Origin: Eurosta solidaginis
Taxonomy: Eukaryota > Arthropoda > Insecta > Diptera > Tephritidae
Direction: 5' to 3'
Assembly (NCBI RefSeq): GCF_040869045.1
Contig: NC_090322.1
Coordinates: 180,791,477-180,855,476 of the forward strand
Length of the DNA: 64,000 bases
This document shows, piece after piece, positions 25,101 through 34,100 of this stretch (position 1 is the stretch's first letter; each line of letters begins with the position of its first letter). The notes beneath the pieces were generated by a model. That model was given only the letters and a program-made list of their open reading frames with translations, ran no database searches and was not told the origin of the DNA. The position numbers and the translations under genes were made by a program.

Positions 25101-28100
25101 GGTCACCCCTGGTCCACCTTTATGGCGATATCTCGAAACGGCGTCCACCTATGGAAATAAGGATCACTCCCTTTTAAAATACTCATTAACCCCTTTCATT
25201 TGATACTCATATCGTACAAACAAATTCTATAGTCAACCCTGGTCCACCTTTATGGCGATATCCCTAAATGGCGTCCACCTATAGAACTATGGCCCACTCC
25301 CTCTTAAAATAATCTTTAATACCTTTCATTTGATACACATGTCATACAAACACATTCCAGGGTTACCCTCGGTTCATTTTCCCTTATGTTGCCACCATAG
25401 CTCTCAACTGAGTATGTAATGTTCGGTTACACCCGAATTTAACCTTCCTTACTTGTTTTCTTTTCACTTCAGCTTATAACAGATCCACCATTCTTATTTT
25501 GCGATGAACCGACAACTGGCTTGGATAGTTATAGCGCATATAGAGTTATTAAAACTCTACGTCATCTTTGTACGAATGAACCTTTAAGAAAGACAGCCCT
25601 GCATGTTGATAACTTATCCACGCCGTTAGCCGCCACTGAAGAGAAATCATATCAAAATGGTATGGAAATGGAAATGTCTTTCGTAGATGATGGTGCTAAT
25701 TTCGATTTGAGTGGAAATCTTGCACGAAATGGAGAGCTTCCATTAAGCATGCTGAATAATGGTACTTTGAACACACGCCAAAAGAAAGCTATCGTATGTT
25801 CTGTACACCAACCAAGCTCTGAACTTTTTGAACTTTTCACGCACATTATATTAATGGACGAGGGTCGTATAATTTTTCAAGGCAGCACAGAAGGCGCTAG
25901 CCACTTTTTTACTAAGTACGTATGTAAAGAAGCGCTGTAGCTCTGAATATAAAGGCGTCATTACTTTTAATTTCATATGAATGGCTGTTGTTTTTGTTTT
26001 TTTGCTTTTTAGTTTAGGTTACGAGTTGCCGCGAAATTGCAACCCAGCCGACTTTTATTTGAAAACAATTTCGGATAGCCATACAGAGCGTAAGGACGGT
26101 GAATTTATAAAATCAAAATATGATGCTGAAATGTGTGCTCAGTCTACGGGCAATTGGCTATTACCATGCGATTACGATAAAGATTATTTGTATAGTATCA
26201 AGAACATGTAAGTACCAATAAGAAATATTCTTCACAATATAGCTCAGGAACGTAAGTTTACGAATTCCAAAACATAATTCCCTTAACGAAATTTATAGAT
26301 CGATCCATAGCACCTCACAGGAATGATTGGTTTGAATGGCAAGTCCCTACTGACTCCAACCTATAGCGAATCGTGGTACTACTTAGTTCTTATTCTGTCT
26401 GCTTGTAGGCAATTATCCCCTTTGCTGGACTTTTGAACGCGTTCTTAACAGGTTCAGTCGTAGATGACGCTGAAATAGTTGTTGTTGTTGTAGCAGTGCC
26501 TCGCCCCATACAATAGGTGCGACCGAGCACAAATTGGCATCAATGTCCTCTAACGGGAATCCTAGGAAACTTGCTGTTTCAACAGGGGTGGTCCATAGTG
26601 AGAGGGGTGTTAGAGACGTTGGTTCCACGGAAGGGATGGTTGGTGTCATGCGGACTCATTGCAAGCAGGACATATATAAACACCGTTGATTCTGGATAGG
26701 TAAGAGTTTAACCTGTTACAGTATCCAGATCGAAGTTGAGTTAGAGTGGCTCGCGTTTCCCTGGGGAGTATGCCTTCTTCTTCTGCTAGTTCTGGATATT
26801 TTTCTTTAAGTACTGGATTCGCCGGGCAATTCCTGCCAATGAGGTCCGTCGCCTGTTTGTGGATATCACTGAGGACCTGCTTGTGCTTTTTTGTCTCATA
26901 CGGCTGTGTTTTCACCGGCCGTATTTCCTCATAATACTTTTCGGAGATGACCCCTTAGGCCCCTGGGGGTGTAGTCTCATCAATCAGATGTCTGTTGGGA
27001 TGCCCAGGTTTCTGGGTATTCAACAGAAACTGTTTGTTCAACATTTCATTTCTCTCCCTAATGGGGAGTAATCTCGCCTCATTTTGTAGGTGGTGTTGTG
27101 AGGACATAAGAAGACAGCCCGTAGCGGTTCTGAGGGCAGTATTTTGGCAGGCCTGTATTTTCTTCCAGTGAGTAACCTTTAGGCTTGGCGACCATATAGG
27201 GGACGCGTAGCATGCAATCGGCAGGCCAATTGCTTTGTAAGTAGTAATGAGCGTTTCTTTGTCTTTACTCCAAGTGCTGCCGGCAAGAGATTTGAGCATT
27301 TTATTACGGCTCTGGATTTTAGGAACGATTCCGTTTGCATGCTCTCAACGGAAGTGGGGATAGGACAGCACCCTCTTGCACCCGTTGTTTAATTCTTCTT
27401 GGTTTGGATGGTACGTTCCTGAATTGCGCCAATGCTTGCCGACCAGACAGATAATTTGTGGTCCACCTTTTTTTCTTTGAAACTTGGGGGAAGGGATGAA
27501 CCTTCCAGATCTTGCAGTAACGTGCCATGGTTGATCGTATCAAAAGCTTTTGACAGGTCTAACGCAATGAGTACTGAAATAGTCGCATCCTTTGAATAGT
27601 TAATTGAAACACATTCAGCTTAAACTTCAGCCCTGCTGGTACCACTATGGCTACGATCCGTCCCGCTCCGTATCAGATTAGGACAAATTTGGAGTGTCAG
27701 TAAAATTGTAGTACGAAAACTCGCCTTTGCGTGGTTGTCTCCCATTTTTTTTTTGCAGGTCAGTAAGTGATTATGCGCTATTTGGTTACATTGAAAAATA
27801 TTTTAAGAAGAATGAAGAATAGTTAAAAGAAATTGTAATTGTTGACCATCCCAATAGTTTTAAATATTTCGTACGCGCTCTATGTCAAATATAAATGAGT
27901 TCTGGCAGCCTCTCGAAATAAACATTGATCTACTAAGCCATTGTGCTACACAGTTTTTTCCGCCTTCTGCATCTTCCGCTCCTGAAGACTGCATCTGTGA
28001 CGCTGGGTAGTGTGTTCCAATACTCAGGTATTGTGTTCCCCTGTAGCCCACTTCCTGGTGAATATCACAACTTGTCTTAATTTTTCCCCTATTCATCTTA

Positions 28101-31100
28101 AGAATTCATACTCGCAGTAAACTTTTTTTCAATCCACATATCCTTCCCAAGTAACATTATTCTATTTGCTTCCGAGATTGTGGGGTATTCAATCCCGGGA
28201 GCAAGCCCCCATTCCTTGTAGCTGGCTCGTTTTAGTGAGTGAACTTTGAGATTTGCTCATCTCCTTCAGATTTTCTCGTATGCCCACTTGCATCATTTGA
28301 TGCCACCATCATTTTCTTACTGCGTTTCCTTCAATGCTTCCAAAATTGTGTCTATACTGTCTGGCCTTCTACTTTTACACTATGATCTTTGTACTCAAAA
28401 GCCGGCTTACTCAAAGCAGAAGTCTTTTCTGCATCAAAGCAGTTGATACGGTTTCAAATGGTGTTACAAAGTATCTATCGCCTTGGACGATAAAATGCAT
28501 TGGATACAAGGAAATACGCGAGCGCTTTCTGTCGGCCATACGTAATGCATTGCCAGGTCGACAAATCCAGACGACAGGCCAACAGATGCCACCATAATGG
28601 TACACGCGCATAAAGAAGTCACCTAACACAATCACAACCAAATCGATTGGAGAAGCCATCAATCTAGCTAAATCAAAACCTTGGCAATGAGCGATTTAGT
28701 TACCTGGCTCTTGTCTTCAACCTATGTCTGTCGACTTTCGTCACCCTGAAAAATAGAAAATGGTGAGGATGTATCGCTACTAAAGCCAGGGAAACCAGCT
28801 TACGAAGGATACTCATATCGTCCGATATCTCTCCTATCACCAGTAGTCAAAACACATGAAGCCGCCCGTCTCCCTAATTTCACCGCAAACGTGGGACTTG
28901 TCAACCACCAGCAACGTTATATTATATTATATTATATAATACAGCCACCATGCTATACGCCATCAATATACAAATAAATTGCAGATTGAACCAGAAACCC
29001 CTTCATAGAACTAGCGCTACACTTCTTACGGTCAATCACAACACCTTACTGCAAGATTTGGAAGGGTTAACCCTTTCACTTAGTCTCAATCGTAACATTA
29101 GCACCAAGAGGAATTAAATAAGGGATGCCCCAGAGTGCCGTCCTATCTCCACTTGTTAAATATTTACATATCGGAACTCCCTTCCCCACTTGAAGTATTT
29201 CATTGTTTCCTACTCTGATGACCGCACGATAATCGGCGTCCAAATCGAAAGCTTAAGTTTAGAGCCGTAACAAAATCCTCAATACCTCGCATGCAGCAAT
29301 TTGGGCAAAGAGAAAGAAACGCTTATAAAAACCTATAAAGCGATTGGCCAGCTGCTTGTATGCTACGCTTCTCCCATGTGGTCGCAGACCTTAAAAGATA
29401 CGCACTTTAGGAAACAGCAGGGCTGTCAAACCACCGCGCTCAGAACTGCCGCCAGTCGCCGGCACATCATCTGCACACTGTAACGGAAATACTCTTCATT
29501 ATGTGGAGAAACGAAATGCTGAACAAACAGTTTCTACTAAATTCTCAGAAACCTGGACATCATAATGGATATCTGATCGAAGAGTATTAAGAAATCTTCT
29601 AACAAGAGTCGGTCTAGTCCTATGCGGATATGTCAAATACCCGTAGCTCGCAGTTGAGGAGATGCGCAACAACTTCGATCTGGATACATTAATAGGTATT
29701 AACCAGAATCCGCGCAATGTTTGTCCTCCACATGAGAGCAACAGCCTTTTTCAATTGTATTGTGGAACCAACGCCTCTAACACCCATGTCTCTTTGGTCC
29801 AACCCTGTTGGAACTGCAAGTTTCTGTGGACTTCCGTTAAGGGATATTGATGACAATTTGTTAGTGATCGCACCTATTCGCTTTTGCGAAGCAGAGTATA
29901 CGCTTTCAAAGGATCTTATTTTTGTACTCGCATATGTGGCTTCGTTTTTGACTTAATTTATGAAGCTCTCTGTATTCTCCAGAGACGAGTACTGAAAAAA
30001 AATATATTTTATTCGAAAACGTTTTTGAGATTGGTTTGCATAGTTTCCGTTACAAAACTTATAGAATTTAATTACTTACTTACTTAATTGGCGCTAAACC
30101 CTTTTAACGGTTATGGCCATCCAACAGGGCGCTCCAGTCGCTTCTTCGCTGGGTAACTGGCGTCAATTGGCTACACTAAGGTAGTTTTAATCGATTTCCA
30201 CCTAGTCCTTCCAGTCCCCCCTACGGGCTAGAGGTCAAGAATATACCCGCGGTAGGTATTCCGATCGTAAAAGGCGATCGTAATACCACAGGTCTCTGTA
30301 CCGTCAGTTAAATTGGTTTATGTTGATAATTTGTATTTTCATACTCCAAAATAACAGTGCACCCTAACCGTAACAAATTGGCGTCGCCGCTTTAGTGACG
30401 AAATATAAGGCTAACCATTCCTGGAGTGATGTTTACTCGAAACGGAGCAGAGTGGACGCTGTGTACCGCCTTCGAGACCCTATCAGGGTCTATAAAAACT
30501 GTACCGCGGAGGTGTGGGACAAGCCAGTTGTAATCTGATGCAATGTATCGTATGATACTTGTATTCAGGTTCCAACTCCTGCGTTGAGGATTCGGATGAA
30601 TCGCGGGGGTTGTGGTTTCATGTCGTATTTTGAATTGCTCTGGTTTGTCCTTAATACGACGGATTCACTTTCATGAAAGTTGACAATAAAGCATACTTAA
30701 TCGAGCTATGCAGTCGCTTCTTCGTTGGAGTCAGCAATAAAGTACTCTCTTCGGAGTAATGAAGTCTTATTCGATGGAAGGTTGGCATATAGTTTACTCG
30801 TGATCTTTCCACATGCGTAAACTGCCTCACTACTCATTCTCTTCTATGCACAAAAATTCTAAAGACTCTTACGGAAGGCCAAAGAAAATTTTGATCACAT
30901 CCCTAAAATTGTGAAAGAGTTTAAAAATGCTGTTGAAAATTGGGTGTTTTAAAAAGAAGTATAAGTACATGCCTATCGTTTGTTGATTACAGTTGATAAT
31001 TGTAAGAGTGGGTCTATGCCCACCCTTATTTTTGAAATGTTTGAAACTGCGTTAGGCTGTGCTGCACGTTGGCATTTGATCTTAAGTAAATGTGATAGTA

Positions 31101-34100
31101 CCTGTGATTAATGAGATGTATCTTAAGTGTAAATGTGTTAGTACCTGTGATTAATGAAGATGTATCTTGACAGTAATTGTGTTATACACAACGAACATAC
31201 ACTTTACTTTATAGGCGACGTCGTTGTAGTTATTCACAGCGAACGGACATTTTGGATCATGATGTTGTAACGAATTTTGGGAAATTCCGCTAATTTGAAA
31301 CCTGTCTGCTAACGTTCGAATCGCTAAACTGTTGAATAAATCACTTTCACTCAATATTTTTGAGTTGGATTGAGTCCTACTTATTTAATCGTCGTTGCAT
31401 GGTTGTAGTTGATGGTGTTAGGTCTCATCCATTCGTTGCTTCCTCCGGTGTTCCACAAGGTAGTATCCTGGGCCCACTGTTTTTTGTCATGTTTATTAAT
31501 GATATTCGCTCTTGCTTCTCTAAAGTAAGATTCTTGCTGTATGCAGATGACCTTAAGATATACTCGCCTATTCATAGCCTTCATGATGCGGTATTGTTGC
31601 AAGAAGCTTTGGACAAACTTAGTAACTGGTGTAATAATAATCTGTTATCACTTAACCCAAAAAAAGTGCTTTCAAATAACTTTTTCGAAGCGTGTCAACT
31701 TGATTGATACCGTGTATCAAATATCAAACTCGCCCATGTTGCGGGTTAGTGAAATTAAGGACTTGGGAGTAATATTTGACTCGAAGTTTTCGTTTTCAAG
31801 TCATATTAATGTGTGCATTGCTAAGTCGTGTGCCATGCTAGCTTTTGTTTGGCGTCATAGCTTGGATTTCAGTGACCCGTATACGCTAAAGCTTTTATAT
31901 TCCGCGTTTGTGCGATCTAAACTTGAGTACGCTTGTTTCATCTGGTCTCCGTATTATTCCTGCCATGTTGCAAGAATTGAACGAATCCAAAAAGTATTCG
32001 TACACTTTGCATTACGCGGTCTGCGCTTCTCGGATCCTATCCCCTCGTTGCTTATTGATTAACTTAAAATCATTGCAAGACAGGAGGACAATTTTATCGC
32101 TGTCGTTCGTTTTCGATTTGTTACGTGGGGTTGTTGATTGCCCTGTGCTCCTGGAGAGGATTTTCATTAATATACCGGCTAGAGCTCTTCGTGTTTCTGA
32201 GTTTTTTCATATTGGTGTTCTTAGGGCTCTTTATGCGCGGAATGCTCCAATTACTAGAGCCTTAATTGAGTTCAATAGAATTTCTAAATTTTGTGAGATA
32301 GATTTTTCTTGTTCGAAAGATGGCTTTCTGAGTATTTTAAATACTTTTTATAAGTAAGGCAATTTATATTAACATTGTTAACTACTTTACACTTTTTATA
32401 CTCAGTTGAGCAGAGCTCACAGAGTATATTAAGTTTGATTGCATAACGGTTGGTTGTACAGGTATAAAGGAATCGAGATAGATATAGACTTCCATATATC
32501 AAAATCATCAGGATCGAAAAAAAATTTGATTGAGCCATGTCCGTCCGTCCGTCCGTCCGTTAACACGATAACTTGAGTAAATTTTGGGGTATCTTGATGA
32601 AATTTAGTAGGTAGGTTCCTGAGCACTCATCTCAGATCGCTATTTAAAATGCACGATATCAGACTATAACCACGCCCACTTTTTCGATATCGAAAATTTC
32701 GAAAAAACGAAAAAGTGCAGTAATTCATTACCAAAGACAGATAAAGCCATGAAATTTGGTAGGTGAGTTGAGCTTATGACGCAGAATTGAAAATTAGTAA
32801 AATTTTGGATAATGGGCGTGGCACCGCCCACTTTTAAGAGAAGGTAATTTAAAACTTTTGCAAGCTGTAATTTGGCAGTCGTTGAAGATATCATGATGAA
32901 ATTTGGCAGGAACGTTACTCCTATTACTATATGTACGCTTAATAAAAATTAGCAAAAACGGAGAAGGACCACGCCCACTTTTAAAAAAAAATTTTTTTTA
33001 AAGTAAAATTTTAACAAAAAATTTTATATCTTTACAGTATATAAGTAAATTATGTCAGCATTCAACCCCAGTAATGATATGGTGCAACAAAATACAAAAA
33101 TAAAAGAAAATTTCAAAATGGGCGTGGCTCCGCCCTTTTTCATTTAATTTGTCTAGGATACTTTTAATGCCATAAGTCGAACAAAAATTTACCAATCCTT
33201 TTGAAATTTTGTAGGGGCATAGATTTTATGACGTTAACTGTTTTCTGTGAAAATGGGCGAAATCGGTTGAAGCCACGCCCAGTTTTTATACACGGTCGTC
33301 CGTCTGTCCTTCCGCATAGCCGTCAACACGATAACTACAGCAAAAATCGACATATCTTTACTGAACTCAGTTCACGTACTTATCTGAACGCACTTTATAT
33401 TGGTATAAAAAATGATCGAAATCCGACTATAACCACGCCCACTTTTTCGATATCGAAAATTACGAAAAATGAAAAAAATTCCATAATTCTATACCAAATA
33501 AGAAAAAAGGGATGAAACATGGTAATTGGATTGGTTTATTGACGCGAAATATAACTTTGGAAAAAACTTTGTAAAATGGTTGTGACACCTACCATATTAA
33601 GTAGAAGAAAATGGAAAAGTTCTGCAGGGCGAAATAAAAAACCCTTTAAATCTTTGCAGGTATTACATATATAAATAAATTAGCGGTATCCAACAGATGA
33701 TGTTCTGGGTCACCCTGGTCCACATTTTGGTCGATATCTGGAAAACGCCTTCACATATACAACTACCACCACTCCCTTTTAAAACTCTCATTAATACCTT
33801 TAATTTGATACCAATATCGTACAAACACATTCTAGAGTCACCCCTGGTCCACCTTTATGGCGATATCTCGAAAAAGCGACCACCTATAGAACTAAGCCCC
33901 ACGCCCTTTTAAAATACTCATTAACACCTTTCACTTGATACCCATATCGTACAAACATATTCTAGAGTCACCCCTGGTCCACCTTTATGGCAATATCTCG
34001 AAAAAGCGACCACCTATACAACTACCACCACTCCCTTATAAACCCTCATTAATACCTTTAATTTGATACCCATATCGTACAAACACATTCTATAGTCACC

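Larger units (their letters stand above)
22123..25458 (-). mobile_element. DINE-1-like Helitron element interrupted by an inverted-repeat insert
   Basis: The left end is the GAGCAGAGCTCACAGAGTATA hairpin type and the right end is CTTCCTTACTTGTT. It contains the CGTCCGTCCGTCCGTCTGTC tract (22268) and GCCACGCCC motifs. Its order matches the copy at 32397-35259 block by block, so 22736-23978 is clearly an insertion. A five-unit 130-bp array lies at 24719-25375. Intron acceptor CTTCAG of exon 4 lies only about 10 bp beyond its end. Confidence 0.65.

Noticed and set aside
27755..27822. Extra ABCG exon after a TTTTTTTGCAG acceptor-like site
   Set aside because: The short frame ending KKNEE-stop does not fit between exons 5 and 6, which already join in frame at conserved sequence.
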